Shown: piece by piece, positions 1 to 11,814 of the stretch | Numbering within the stretch: position 1 is the first letter of the stretch | How the letters are laid out: each line of letters starts with the position of its first letter | Source: Symsagittifera roscoffensis | Taxonomy: Eukaryota; Xenacoelomorpha; Acoela; Convolutidae | Assembly: GCF_963678635.1 (NCBI RefSeq) | Contig: NC_087068.1 | Span: 8,130,027 to 8,194,026, forward strand | Direction: 5' to 3' | Length of the DNA stretch: 64,000 nucleotides | The notes under the pieces: model-generated | Told to the model about the DNA's origin: nothing | The model's input: only the letters and a program-made list of their open reading frames with translations | Database searches by the model: none | Translations under genes and position numbers: made by a program

Positions 1-326
1 CACGAGCATCATGATAATAGTAAGCGTAGCCGAAAAACCCATGCGAAAGCGAACGAGTAAAACTTACACATCAGTAAATTACAGATAATTTCCTGGATAA
101 TTAAATAAATTAAAGGTGCTAGGATCGTTAAGCTACAAAAGAAAAGGGACGACAAACGACATACCCAACTCCTATATATACATCTTATGACTATTGAAAC
201 GTTTGAGACCTTACATTCAATTTTGGGCACAAAAATATTGCCTCGACCACAATCAACAGCAACTCTTGGTCAAACTGAAACTCATATCTATTTTAAAAAA
301 ACTGTTTTCGGAAACGGTGTTAACAG

Positions 327-3300
327 GAGTGTATGACTTCACTGGAGATCGTGACATCCAACATTTTCTGCAACTTGCCAATGACACCGGACTCCAGGTG
401 ATCCTGCGAGCAGGTCCCTACTCGTGTGCCGAGTGGGAATTCGGAGGGTTCCCTTGGTTCCTCAGACAAAATAGTGACGTCATTCTACGATCATCAGATC
501 CCACCTACCTCTCCTACGTCGACGCTTGGATGGATGAATTATTGCCCAAATTGGAACCTTATCTGTACAACAATGGAGGTCCGATTATAACTGTTCAGTT
601 TGAAAACGAGTATGGCAGTTACTCCATTTGTGACACGGCGTACCTGCAGCACCTGGTTCATAAGTTCAGAGAGCATCTGGGTCCAGATGTTGTTTTGTTC
701 ACAACGGATGGTAAGTTGATTGCTCTTATGTCGAGAGTTACAAGTAGCTTCTGTGGTTATTATTAAGAAATCTTTTTTATTTGCGCCGTCCCTAATCCCT
801 CCTCACTATCTTGAAACTTGCTTCCGTGGGGGATGGCACTGGGCTCCTTCAATCGTCAACGCAGCGGGACTCAAACCCACGACCTTCGTGTTAAAAGCCG
901 CGCGTCTTACTCACTCTGCCACAGCTGCTCTGTTTAGAAGCTCGTCTCCTTCGACAACGGGTTTTGCTTATTTTTGTTCTGAAAAATCTGAAAATTAAAA
1001 TCCATTTTCGGAGAACTTTTCTGGAAAACAAAACGAAAAAATAATCATCAGCACCGAAATAAGAGTCTGCTGAACTACGTTGAATGAATTTTAAAAATGG
1101 TAAATCAGGCGAATCATCAGTGGCATACAACAACAATGAGCTTGTAAACAAAACGAGAGTAAATAACCAGCCGAAGTATAAACCAACCCAAAATGCGCGG
1201 AGTATATCAGCCAGCCGAAACGTTACGTCACATCAATGAAATTTGCATGACTTTCGTAACTGTTACATAATTGTTACATAACTATTATAAAACACTCACC
1301 TATTTTCGGCTGGTTTATACTTCGGCTGGTTTATACTTCGGCTGGTTTATACTTCGGCTGGTTTATACTTCGGCTGGTTTATATGCCACCTACAAAAACG
1401 TTGCGCTTAACCACCTGCAAAAACGCTTTTGTGCATTGGATGTCTGACAAGGGTATAAGGATAGTCGAGTACTTCCTATGTACTACTTCAAGGAGTCTTC
1501 GCCTCTTTTAGGATACTCAGCAGTCTATCTCGAATGTGGTGCTCTCAAATCCGAACTGGTCACTGTGGACTTTGGCCCTGGCGGGGATCCGGCAAAAGAG
1601 TTCGAGGACAAAGAGAAGTTCCAACCATATGCACCACTGGTCAATTCCGAGTTTTACACTGGTACTAATCAATTGATTTTCAAGTGTTGTAATAGAAATA
1701 ACGTTGTGTTGTGATTGAAGATTAAAAGAAAAAAAAACAACGTTTTTACTCTTCACTGTTGATTTTAAAATGTTGCATTACTTTGATGAGAAAGAAATTG
1801 CTCCAGAAATAACGTTATTTTGGAATTAAAGATTTTGTACGAAAAAAAAACAATGTTTTTAAATCCCTATTTAGTTCTATTTATTTTATTCACAACGAAA
1901 GCGATTGAAAACATCAATAGCATTAAATCAAAGCTATGCCCATTCGATAACTAGGTTGTTCTAATGTCTAAATCCTCGTCAAACTAATTATGGAACCAAA
2001 TATGACAAGTCCGAGTGTTGTTTTTAAGGCTGGCTAAACCAATGGGGTTATCCTTTCACATACGTCTCCGCAGACTCCGTCACTGAAACACTGGACCAAA
2101 TACTCGCTCTCAACGCCTCAGTTAACTTCTACATGTACGTGGGTGGAACGAACTTCGCCTACTGGAGTGGCTCCGTTCCAGGTACCTTTCTTAACTCGAA
2201 GTTTCTCATGACGAAGTCGATCTGAGCGCGCCTCTTATTCGGTATTTTTGCAAGTTTCTTCAGCTTTTTGCACGATTACTCTCCCCAAAGAAACAAAACA
2301 ATCTTAGCTTGACGAATCTCAGATGTGAAGTATTGAAGTATGTGAACTGCTTCAAGTATTATTTTTTATATTCGGCTCCGTCCACTACGATACTAAGATA
2401 TTGCTTAGTTACTAGAAAACGCAGATTGGGATTGAGAAGTTTTTGAAATCCAAGATAACTCTGCACTTTATAGGCGACGATGCCGATGTCTACGATATTA
2501 CGTCATACGATTATGACTCACCAATCAGCGAATCGGGAGATACGACTTGGAAGTATTTTGCCATCAAAGAGACTGTTTCGAAATATTTACCTACACCTGT
2601 CGAATCAGTACCTGCAAACTCGACCAAAACTTCCTTAAAAGGAATAAAACTGGACTCCAAAGGAACCTTGTTAATCTACTTCGACTTCATCGCGAGTGAA
2701 GACGACTACCAAAGTGCAAAATACCCCAAGTCTATGGAGGAACTTGGGTTCGACTACGGGTTCGTTATGTACCGATATGAACTGAAGAAAGACTACCCTA
2801 AAAACGTGACTCTCGCTTTTCCTGTTAACGGAATCGGAGATCGAGTTTTGATTCAAACTGCCATGTCTCATAATCACTCCGCTGCTTCTTATCTCGCGAC
2901 CCTAGATAACGATCACAAGGAGGCTAAGTCCCTGGATATCGAGGTCGGATTGCAGAAAGGGCATTTTATTGTCTTGTTTGTGGAGAATAGAGGACGCCTG
3001 AATGGTGGGAAACAGATGCAGACTCAGCAGAAAGGGATTTTGGGTAATATTACCCTAGACGGAGAGTACGTTTGCCCAATTTCTTTAAAACTCGCGAGTA
3101 ATTTACTTCCGTAGTGAGAAAAATTTTTAATTCGCATTTCAGGATTCTCGAAGACTGGGACATGATCCATCTCAAAATGGAGGGACTCGGCTCTCAGATC
3201 CTGCCTCCCCCTGATGTGCCCCCCTCAGTTGCCCCAGTGCCCATTGTGTACCAGGCGGAGGTGGAGATGGACATAGAAGACACTTTTCTCAACTTCACCT

Positions 3301-3867
3301 CTTTTTCCAGAGGAGTCGCATTGGTGGATAACTTCAATCTCGGCAGGTAAAATGATTTAAAAAACAATACCAGTTGTATTTCCAGTTTTCCAATTTTATC
3401 TGAACCTAAGCAGCTTAAAGCACTAATGCTACAAAACTGAAAGTTTCACAAAAAAACAAAAAAAAAACTTAAGCACAAGTAATGAAATTTTAGCTGGTAA
3501 TTCCATCCCTCTATGGTTTTTAGATCAGATACTTTTACTGGAGGTTTAATGTTCAGAAAATTGGTCAATGATTGAACTCCCAGACAAAAAAAAACATTAT
3601 TTGATTTCATGTATCATAAAATTTCTCACGTGCCAGATTTTTTATCCTGGTGAGCGAAAACAAAACAGAGGATTAACTTATTCAATTTTTTAACCCGTTT
3701 CAAAAAGGTACTGGCCCTCCAAGGGACCCCAGCAGACTCTGTATGTCCCTAAAGGGATCCGAAACTCCACCAAATTCATCCTCACTCTTGTCGAGTTCGA
3801 GGAGAGAAGTGAGGCAGAGACCGTTGACTTCCTGGACTACCCCGTTCTCAATGTACTGCCCAACTGA
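327..3867 (+). CDS. GLB1: Beta-galactosidase (GH35), 5'-partial, six exons visible
   Basis: Lysosomal exo-beta-galactosidase that removes terminal galactose from gangliosides and glycans. Exons inferred from frame continuity and GT-AG sites: 327-710, 1512-1661, 2029-2181, 2474-3065, 3143-3346, 3708-3867. Exon 1 carries [12 protein letters not shown] and the acid/base motif [10 protein letters not shown]. The exon 2 frame carries the nucleophile motif NSEFYTG. Exon 3 gives GGTNFAYW and exon 4 the family's [12 protein letters not shown]. The last exons hold the FNLGRYWP jelly-roll motif and end at TGA 3865-3867. Each junction joins in phase with the human GLB1 order. The N-terminal part (start, signal peptide, HEP motif) is missing and presumably lies left of the window. 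The first intron holds a SINE and a fold-back element. No frameshift was seen, so it looks functional. Confidence 0.92.
770..935 (-). repeat. tRNA-derived SINE, copy A (GLB1 intron)
   Basis: On the minus strand an A-box-like GTGGCAGAGTGAGTAAG is followed by a CTTTTAA anticodon-like loop and a B-box-like GGTTTGAGTCCC. Next comes a body resembling copies B and C (...GGAGCCCAGTGCCAT) and a tail GGCGCAAATAAAAA shared with copy B. It sits in a GLB1 intron in antisense orientation. Confidence 0.7.
1167..1384. repeat. Fold-back element with 16-bp minisatellite arm
   Basis: The left arm CCAGCCGAAGTATAAACCA (1167-1185) is the reverse complement of a 16-bp unit TTCGGCTGGTTTATAC, which is repeated five times in tandem at 1305-1384. 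A spacer of about 120 bp lies between them. This looks like a MITE or fold-back element whose right terminal repeat has expanded. It lies inside a GLB1 intron. Confidence 0.7.
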
Positions 3868-5240
3868 TCCAGAGGGAACCAGAAATCATATTCAACAAAA
3901 ACTTGAAGAAGAAAGAGAACCAAAGGCTAACAACAATCAAACGAGTTCAAAAGATAATTGAAGGAATACAATTCCGACAACATTCATTTATATATTTAAT
4001 GTATACAGTCAAATCTCGATTTAGCGGACTCCCGATTTAACGTAAACCTCGGTTTTACGTAATTCCTTTTCCGGTTCCAAACTTTCCCCTTAGTAAAACC
4101 TTCATTTTACGTAATTTTGATTTAACGTATAACCTTGGTATTACGTAACTGCTGCATCGGACCAAAACCAATGTTTGCAATGTAAATAAACCTTTCTTTA
4201 ACGTCACTCTTCAGCAAGCGAACCTTTCGCTGAACCAGAAGCAGATAATGACAATGAAAATGATGTTTTTTGGTGGAATCTGGAAGTGAAGCACCGACGA
4301 CTCAGGAGTTCACTGTTCCCGGGCTCCAAACAGTTCATCAAAGCATCGAAGTTTTGCGATTATTTTGATACTTATGTATGTACCACCCATGAATGATGAA
4401 TAAAATTCATTTAAACCGCCTTTTTTCAAACCTTCATTTAACGTAGACCTCGATTTTTCGTATAATTTTTTGACCGCCCAAACAGGTACGTTAAATCGAG
4501 ATTTGACTGTATTCTTAAAACTAGTATTTATTTGGATAAATTAAAAAGTAAATTAGATACATTTCTGATCTGGTTATGGAAACTAATGCTAGATGAACAC
4601 TAAGTTCGACTCAGAAGCAAAGCGTCTCGTCACTTACGATTCAGATCTACAAAAAGGTTTAAAAAAATAAATAGAAAAATACGAACCTTAAAAGACAACA
4701 AAAATCTGGCAACAGTTCAAATCAAAAAACAATTACCAATCGCGCAATTTAGCTAATCAACAAAAAAATTAAACATAGCCAACAGCAAATTGGAAGTGTT
4801 AATAAACTCAAGGAAACCGAAAAAAGAGAATAATCGACTTGTTTGATCATTTTTCAACTTTCGATAAGTAAAGAAAAAGTATCATGTGAATTTCAACATC
4901 ACTGAATAATAATAATAAATTGGTTTCCAAGTATATGCAAGCAAATACACTTGGGAGAACGTCAAAGGCGTGTAGTCAGTCGAGTGCCGCCTCAAGAGCA
5001 AAGATAATTAAGCTAATCAATAAATCATAAAACTAATGATTATTTTATTACACAAAAATGCCTTTCTAAATGATAAAAAACATAAAAATCTTCAAAAAAC
5101 ATTTCATTTAATTACCGAGTTGGTTGCAGAACGCGAAAAAAAAGAAATACCACTGACCAGAATAATTCTAAAATGTTTTTGTTATCTATAATATGAACAT
5201 CTGGAAACTGATGAAACATTTTTTGAGTCGCTGTTGTTCT
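3868..5240. other. Intergenic, no gene seen
   Basis: AT-rich sequence between the beta-galactosidase stop and the LINE. Apart from the MITE at 4006-4509, nothing coding was recognised. Confidence 0.6.
4006..4509. mobile_element. Pogo/Tigger-like MITE with TA target duplication
   Basis: A 504-bp element begins CAGTCAAATCTCGATTTA and ends with its near-exact reverse complement TAAATCGAGATTTGACTG. It is flanked by TA on both sides (4004-4005 and 4510-4511), the target duplication of Tc1/mariner and pogo elements. CAGTC...CTCGATTTA termini are typical of pogo/Tigger. Extra ATTTAACGTA-type subterminal repeats occur at both ends. The interior encodes no open transposase frame. Confidence 0.85.
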
Positions 5241-8200
5241 AATGTCCACTAAAATTGATCTAAAGAATTTAATCAAAAATTAAACACAGGGATCAAGAGC
5301 TCAGCCACAAGCGAATAATCGGGAATACCGTCAATAGTGTTTTCGTTTCTCAAAACGTTTGCTCAGGTTTTCATTAATTCATATACGTGAAATTCTCCAA
5401 AAGTAAATATTTTGTTTTTGCTTTTCACTATTTGTTTTCTAAGTTAAGAATTAGTAAAAGTCTGTTCTGCGCTATGTCTAAATTTTTCAAAATAATTTTA
5501 TTTGCCAGACCATATAACAGCACTCCATATTGCAGCACTGGTTGAATGAAAGCCTTATATGACTTTGAAACAGATTTCTGATTCAATTTGTAGTGATTCA
5601 TTTTGTATTGTTACAATTTGTAGAGACACATTTTACCCGTGAGCGAGGACAACAGATTTATCGAGTGATTTATATGTTGTTTTTATTTAAGAATGTTGTC
5701 TAATGTAACCCCTAGATATTTCATTTCGTTTGTTAATTCAAACGATTAGTTGTTGAATCTCAATATTTTGCAGTTTTTTTTTCTTGAATTGGAGAACTTT
5801 ACTTTTACTTTCACTTACTGCAAGCTTATTGCTCTCCACCCATAACAAAACGCGCTGTAACTCGTCCGACATTGATTTACCGTCAGCTTTGACAGTGCCA
5901 AACAATGCTGTGTCATCCGCGAAAAACGAAAAAGGTTATTCTGTAAATCGTACATACTTCAGGAAGATCGTTCACATACAGCAGAAACAATAAGGGATAA
6001 AGAACCGAACCTTGGGGCACCCTCACGTTATCAAACGTTTCTGAGATAACTGTGATTCAATATCAACGTATTGGTATCTGTTTTCAAGGTAAGAAATCAT
6101 ACTTTCGTGAATTGGGTATCAAAAACCATATCGATAACACTTTTCAAGAAGAATTGAGTTTGAAAGAGAATCAATTGAACTTGAAAGAGATTTCCGACTC
6201 AAATTGTAGTAATTCATTTTGTATTGTTACAATTTGTAGTGATACAGTTTAACCGTGAGCGAGGACAACTGATTTACCAAGTGATTTATATGTTGTTTTT
6301 ATTTAAGCCTTTAGTCTAATGTAACCCCTAGATATTTCATTTCGTTTGTGAATTCAAATGTTTACTTGTTGAATCTGAGTATTTTGCAGTTTTATTTTGG
6401 CTTGAATTAGAGAACTTTGCTTTCACCTTCACTTACTGCAAGCTTTTTGCTCTCCACCCATTACAAAACGCGCTGTAATTCGTCCATCATTGATTAACCT
6501 TCATCTTTAGCAGTGCCAAACAATGCTGTGTCATCCGCGAAAAAGGCTATTCTGTAATTCGTACATACATCAGGAAGATCGTTCACATGCAGCAGAAACA
6601 ATAAGGGATAAAGAACCGAACCTTGGCGCACCCTTACGTTATCAAACGTTTCTGAGATAACTGTCTTTCAATATCAACGTATTGGTATCTGTTTTCAAGG
6701 TAAGAAATCAGACTTTCGTGAATTGGGTATCAAAAACCATATCGATACCACTTTTCAAGAAGAATTAACTTTGAAAGAGATTCAATTGAACTTGAAAGAG
6801 ATTTCTGACTCAAATTGTAGTAATTCATTTTGTATTGTTACAATTTGTAGTGATACAGTTTAACCGTTAGCGAGGACAACTGATTTACCAAGTGATATAT
6901 ATGTTGTTTTTATTTAAGCCTTTAGTCTAATGTAACCCCTAGATATGTCATTTCGTTTGTTAATTCAAATGTGTAGTTGTTGAATCTGAATATTTTGCAG
7001 TTTTATATTGGCTTGAATTGGAGAACTTTGCTTGTACCTTCACTTACTGCAAGCTTATTGCTCTCCACCCATTACAAAACGCGCTGTAATTCGTCCATCA
7101 TTGATTAACCTTCATTTGTAGCAGAGCCAATTAATGCTGTGTCATCCGCAAAAAAGATTATTTTGTAATTCGTACATCAGGAAGATCGTTCACATAGAGC
7201 AAAAACAATAAGGGATCAAGAACCGAACCTGGGGCACCCTCGCGTTATCAAACGTTTCTGAGATAACTGTCTTTCAATATCAAGAAACTGTTATCTGTTT
7301 TCAAGGTAAGACTTCAGTATTTCATGAATTGGATCAAAAACCATATCGATAACACTTTTCACGAAGAATTGAGTGATCAACGGCGTCAAATGCTTTGGAC
7401 AAATTAAAAACGGTACAAGCGACATCATCTTTAGCTGATTAACTGTTCGGAATGGTCTCAATGACATCAACAATTGCATCAAATGCTTATTTTCTTGATT
7501 GATATCCAAGTTGATTTGGCGTCTAAATTTTTTGCTTAAATATAAAATTTGTCATTCTGTTACAGATAAATTTTTTTACTGATTATCGGTTGGAGAGACT
7601 GGTGTAGTTTCCACATTTATCTTTGTTTTCACTCTTTAAAAGCGGTATTAATTAGGTAGTTTTCAAAGCTCGAAGAAAATACTGCTCCCCAAAGCACTGA
7701 TTGAAGAGCTTGGCAAGATAACTAGATACGGCAGGATTTATTATTCTAAGTAGATAATTATTGTAGCCTTCACAGTCCGCTGATAATTTATTTTTTAAAC
7801 TATGTAACACAACAATTTTCATGATCGCTTGTTTTTTGAAAGACCATTGACTCAGTCAATGCTTTTACGGTTCACTGTTTCTAAATTCATTGGTAGTTCG
7901 AAGTTTTCCGCTAATTTTTTCCCTATATTAACAAGTAGTCATTCATTTCGTCAGGATCGAACTCTCTGCTTAATGTGAACATCAACTTCTTTGGCTAACT
8001 GGAACAAACTTTTTGAACTGTCCTTCTATTGGTCTATTTTGTTTTCGTGATAAGTGGTTTTATTTGTCTTGATTAACACTTTTGCTTTATTTCTATAGTT
8101 TTTGAAAGTTTCCCAAGTATTTTCCGGTATTTTCTTTTTCCGGTATTAACTCAGAAGCTTATTTTAGCGTTCTTTTCTTGCTGCTATAATTTTCACCAAA

Positions 8201-9080
8201 CAGCTCACCCAATTCGAGTGATTAGGGTGGAAATTATTTTCTTTTTCCGGTATTAATTTATTCATAGCTGAAAGTAAACTTTCGTTTAATTTCGAAGTTG
8301 GGTCATCAAGGGTCTTTAAGAACAATTCGTTTTCAGTTAATTGTAAGTCTTTGTAAATCAAATAACTGAAGTCCAGTTGTTTTTCTTTCGATTGAAGTCA
8401 TTTGAAGGGTGTTTAATTTCTTCAACGTAAAGATGTCATTTTGTTCCTTTTCACTGAAAGCCTCTTCAACTTTCAAGTATACACCGTGATGATATGATTT
8501 TGCCGTAACTATTGTTTCAGCCGAGCTAGAAAAATGTGAAAAGCATCAATCCAGCTCTGTGATTTAGCTGATTCTTTTGTTGGATTGTTCGTTAACCTTG
8601 GCTGCAAGCCTTGAACTAATAGTGTGCTTAGAAGTTGTTTTTGTACTTTGGTTTTCTTCAATCATAATTATGTTTACATCTCCCCAAGTATGTGTTTGCA
8701 ATTAGTTCAATTTTTTACGCTCAGCACTTGTTTTTTAGAATGTCTAACGCTTCATTTAATTCACAGTTTGGTGATTTTTAGACGATGGTTTGTAGTCCGC
8801 TTTATGATTTGATATTCGTGTTGTTTTTTATATATATTCCCAAGCCCCCAACTCTTTTTGTTCTCCTGCATGGAAAATTTTTTTGATAGAACATTAAGGA
8901 CAAGCGCAATTTCGTTTGTATTTTCACTGCACAATGTCTCTGTTAAAACTATTGCAGCTGGTTTGATTTCCAGTTCTAAATTAAGAACTTCCAAATTACT
9001 AAAATTTTTATACAGTGATCTAATATTTTGTAGAAGTACGAGCCGAGTCATGTACTTTATTTTTTTAGGTAATCAATCCG
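5240..9080 (-). mobile_element. Decayed non-LTR retrotransposon (CR1/Jockey type)
   Basis: Read on the minus strand. About 9051 starts an APE-type endonuclease (LQNIRSLYKNFSNLEVLNLE... and VLTET, matching the usual 'NVRSL...ALTET' opening). 8361-8164 is the endonuclease-RT connector. About 7490-7290 holds the palm motif NLSKAFDAVDH in broken frames. RVPQGSVL, LLFLLYVNDLP and FADDTALF appear in different frames at about 6030-5880 and again in duplicated copies. About 5390 gives a C-terminal FGEFHVYELMK. Many stops and frameshifts show it is dead. The RT core is triplicated in tandem. The 3' boundary is approximate. Confidence 0.85.
5571..7370 (-). repeat. Tandem triplication of about 615 bp inside a LINE RT
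   Basis: The landmark GAGAACTTT recurs at 5792, 6410 and 7021 (periods 618 and 611 bp). The upstream landmark ATTTGTAG..GA.ACA recurs at matching offsets. Each unit contains the same RT segment (VPQG, FADD, thumb). The third unit runs on into unique palm sequence (TGATCAACGGCGTCAAATG), whereas the first two end in GAAAGAGA-rich junction sequence, so the unit boundaries are visible. Confidence 0.85.
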
Positions 9081-9089
9081 TTTTGCCCT

Positions 9090-11640
9090 CACTATGAGTT
9101 CTGATTGTTTTACTATTCTTGATTTAAAATGGGAAGAAAAACAACCTGTGTTCGATTAGTACTCATTTGATCTGAGTTTTCATAACATTTTTTGTGTGTG
9201 TTTTGTATTGAACTTGAAACGAATTTGTAATTGTACCGAGGAGGTCGCAGTAGCATTTCTTAAGATTCTGAGGAAACACATACTTACAATACTAAGAGCT
9301 TCGCGCCTTTTCCGATTACAAAAAAATGACAACAGGAAAAACCAGGAACAACCCTTACAAAAACTGATTGACATTAAAAGTCGAAATAATACAGTGCTGA
9401 TTACAATAATCTGGACAAACAAAAAATTTCTAAGGCGTTTTTCTGAAATTGGGTTGACATGAGACAAAAAGTTTTCTGAACAAATTTTGTTGAGAATTTT
9501 AGCAAATTAAAATGATGCCAATTTTTTTTTTGCAAAAATTAATCAAACCTATCGGTTTATTTGCTGAGAAAACTATATCAAAGTGAACCTCTTATGAAGC
9601 TCAAAAAAGTATTATCTCCGAAAACTTGCTCAAGACATTCAAAAAATGGTTTTAATTTGAAAATATGAGTTTTATAAGGTATAAATTACATTGTTAACCA
9701 TCAAAGAAAAAATGGTTTATACAAAATTGAGAAAACTACACCTTTTAAAAAATCCAAAAATGATTGTTTTTGGGGTTGAAAAGTGGGATTGAAATGTCAC
9801 TTTTCGTCTAAATTTCCTGTTTGCAAAAAAAACAAGTCTCCGCTAGAACTCCAGGGCTTCATCTCAAACATGGGAAGACAGAATCATTAAAAAAATTCGG
9901 GATACGGGCACTAATGCGACAAAAACAAACAGACCGACCAAAGCCCGAAAAAGCACAAAATATCTAGTAAGCAAAAAAAAACAGGTCGTTTTCGGATTCG
10001 CACTACAAACCTTTGCCATCTCAAGCAGTTCTGTTAAATCTATGCCAGATGTGCCGGAAGATTGATTGCAATCGAATTTATTATTACCAAGCATTAACAA
10101 AGCCAAAAAAAACCTGAGCAGAAACCTGAGCAAAAAAAATCTGTATAAAATGTTTTTAAAAAGTTCCACACACACGCGCACAAAAAAACGGTCATCGAAC
10201 GACAAGATGAGAGACAAATAATTCGATATGAAATAAGCTGAAAGCTATTAAGCCGAAAAAAACTTTGAACAAAAATTTAACAAACCGAGTTGGTCTGAGT
10301 TGGTGTTTAACAAACAAAAAACATATGAAGTCGAAAAAACATAAGAAGTCGAAAAAATAAGTCTGACAAAATTAAAATTTTCCCATGTATCGTTGAAAAT
10401 TAATTCCAGGCAAACATGCCAGACATTTGAATATTGGATTAGCAACGGGACAAAGCCTATGAAGAAAAAACAAAGCCGACAATCTTTTAGCAGACACAGG
10501 TTGAGCCAAAAAATATGATTTTATGAAAAAAAAAATCTTTCAAGTTTTACGTCCCACCTGAAACAAGAATGAACAACACTTGCGCTTGCAACTACAATGA
10601 AAGTTGCTTGCAGCAAAAAATCGAAGATGTGGCAAGTAAGTCGACAATCTTCGAGCAGGCACCAGAAGAGCCGGAAAAAAATGATTTAAAAAAAATAAAC
10701 GTTTCAAGTCCCCGTGAAATTGCAATGAACAACACTTGCACTTGCAACTTCAAAGCAAGTTGGTTCTACCCCAAGCAAAATTCGTGATGTGGCAACTAAG
10801 TCGACAATCTTTGAGCAGACACCAGTTGGGCCGAAAAAAAAATGATTTCAAAATTTTTAAAAATTCTTTCAAGTCCCCCCTAAAATTAGAATGAGCAACA
10901 CTTGCACTTGCAGATTAGGAAGTGAAGATCTAGCATTTAAGGAGTGAAAACTTAAGAAGTGAACACTTGCACTTAAGAAGTGAACATCCTCTAGAAGAGA
11001 TCCTCTAGAAGTGATCGTGTGGACAAAGTTGTTTACGGAAAAAGTCTAGCACCCGATTGCAATAATCTTGCTTATCGCAACGGTAAAAATCAACAGGAAA
11101 CAAAACCAACGAACCTCAGCTGAAACGGAAAAATACAAGAAATGGAGGAGTGAAAAGGCACTAAAAAGGAAAAAAAAATTAAACCTATTTGAGTTTTATT
11201 ATTATTTTTTTCAACAAGTGGTTAATGTTGCGTGTCTGCGAGGTTAATGTAGATAATGTTGAATTGTCAAAAATTAACAAGAATAAAAATTTTGTCAGAA
11301 GACCAAAACTCCTAATAAGTAAATAAACCGAACCCAATAAGCCATAAATCATACAAAAATGTTCGGCAACAAAAACATCGTTTTGGAAGAACACCTGCAC
11401 CATCTATATTGCAACAAAGATGATCATTTACGAATTCTAATTCGCATGTTCCCTCGTTCACGGGGAAAAAGTCAAGGTACAGAACCCCTGTCAGGGTAAT
11501 TATGTTTAAAAAATGGTGACTAATTAAATTTAAAAAAAAATGATGAATTCGAAAAGTCCACGCTCCAATTTGAAATATTAGATAGCGTTTGATTCGATAT
11601 CCTAATGATGATTATAATTTTTTATAATTCACCTGATTTC
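9090..11640. other. Repeat-rich intergenic stretch, no gene recognised
   Basis: Contains degraded tRNA-like sequence near 9990-10060, the tandem array at 10480-10910 and A-rich DNA. A search on the minus strand for the missing 3' exons of STOML2 found nothing convincing. Confidence 0.5.
10480..10910. repeat. Short tandem array, about 160-bp unit
   Basis: The landmark AACAACACTTGC (or AGCAACACTTGC) recurs at about 10572, 10728 and 10894, interleaved with GTCGACAATCTT and TTTCAAGTCCC blocks. Periods are about 157-165 bp and about three units are present. The block GTGGCAACTAAGCCGA recurs elsewhere (14040, 25835), so the unit belongs to a dispersed family. Confidence 0.7.
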
Positions 11641-11812
11641 CGTGGCTTATTTTTATTTGCCTGCGCCTTACTTCCTTTTTTATATGTTGGGCCTTGCTCC
11701 CACCATTTCGCACTAGCAGGTCTCATCTCGAGGAGTCAGATGAAACAGGGACCCTCCAACCATGGCCGAAGTCGGACTCGAACACACGACCTTCGTGTTA
11801 CCATTTCTACTG
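11640..11812 (-). repeat. tRNA-derived SINE, copy B (STOML2 intron 3)
   Basis: The reverse complement reads AACACGAAGGTCGTGTG, B-box GTTCGAGTCC, then TTCGGCCATGGTTGGAGGGTCCC and a tail GGCGCAGGCAAATAAAAATAA. Body and tail match copies A and C. Its 5' end abuts the exon 3 splice donor of STOML2. Confidence 0.75.
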
Positions 11813-11814
11813 AC

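Noticed and set aside
9180-9467. Overlapping ORFs on both strands upstream of the LINE endonuclease as LINE ORF1 or STOML2 exons
   Set aside because: No motif of either; both strands open by chance in AT-rich DNA.
10569-10787. Cysteine-containing 72-codon ORF (NNTCACNYNES...)
   Set aside because: Produced by a tandem repeat; the two CACN/CTCN motifs are repeat units rather than a protein family.
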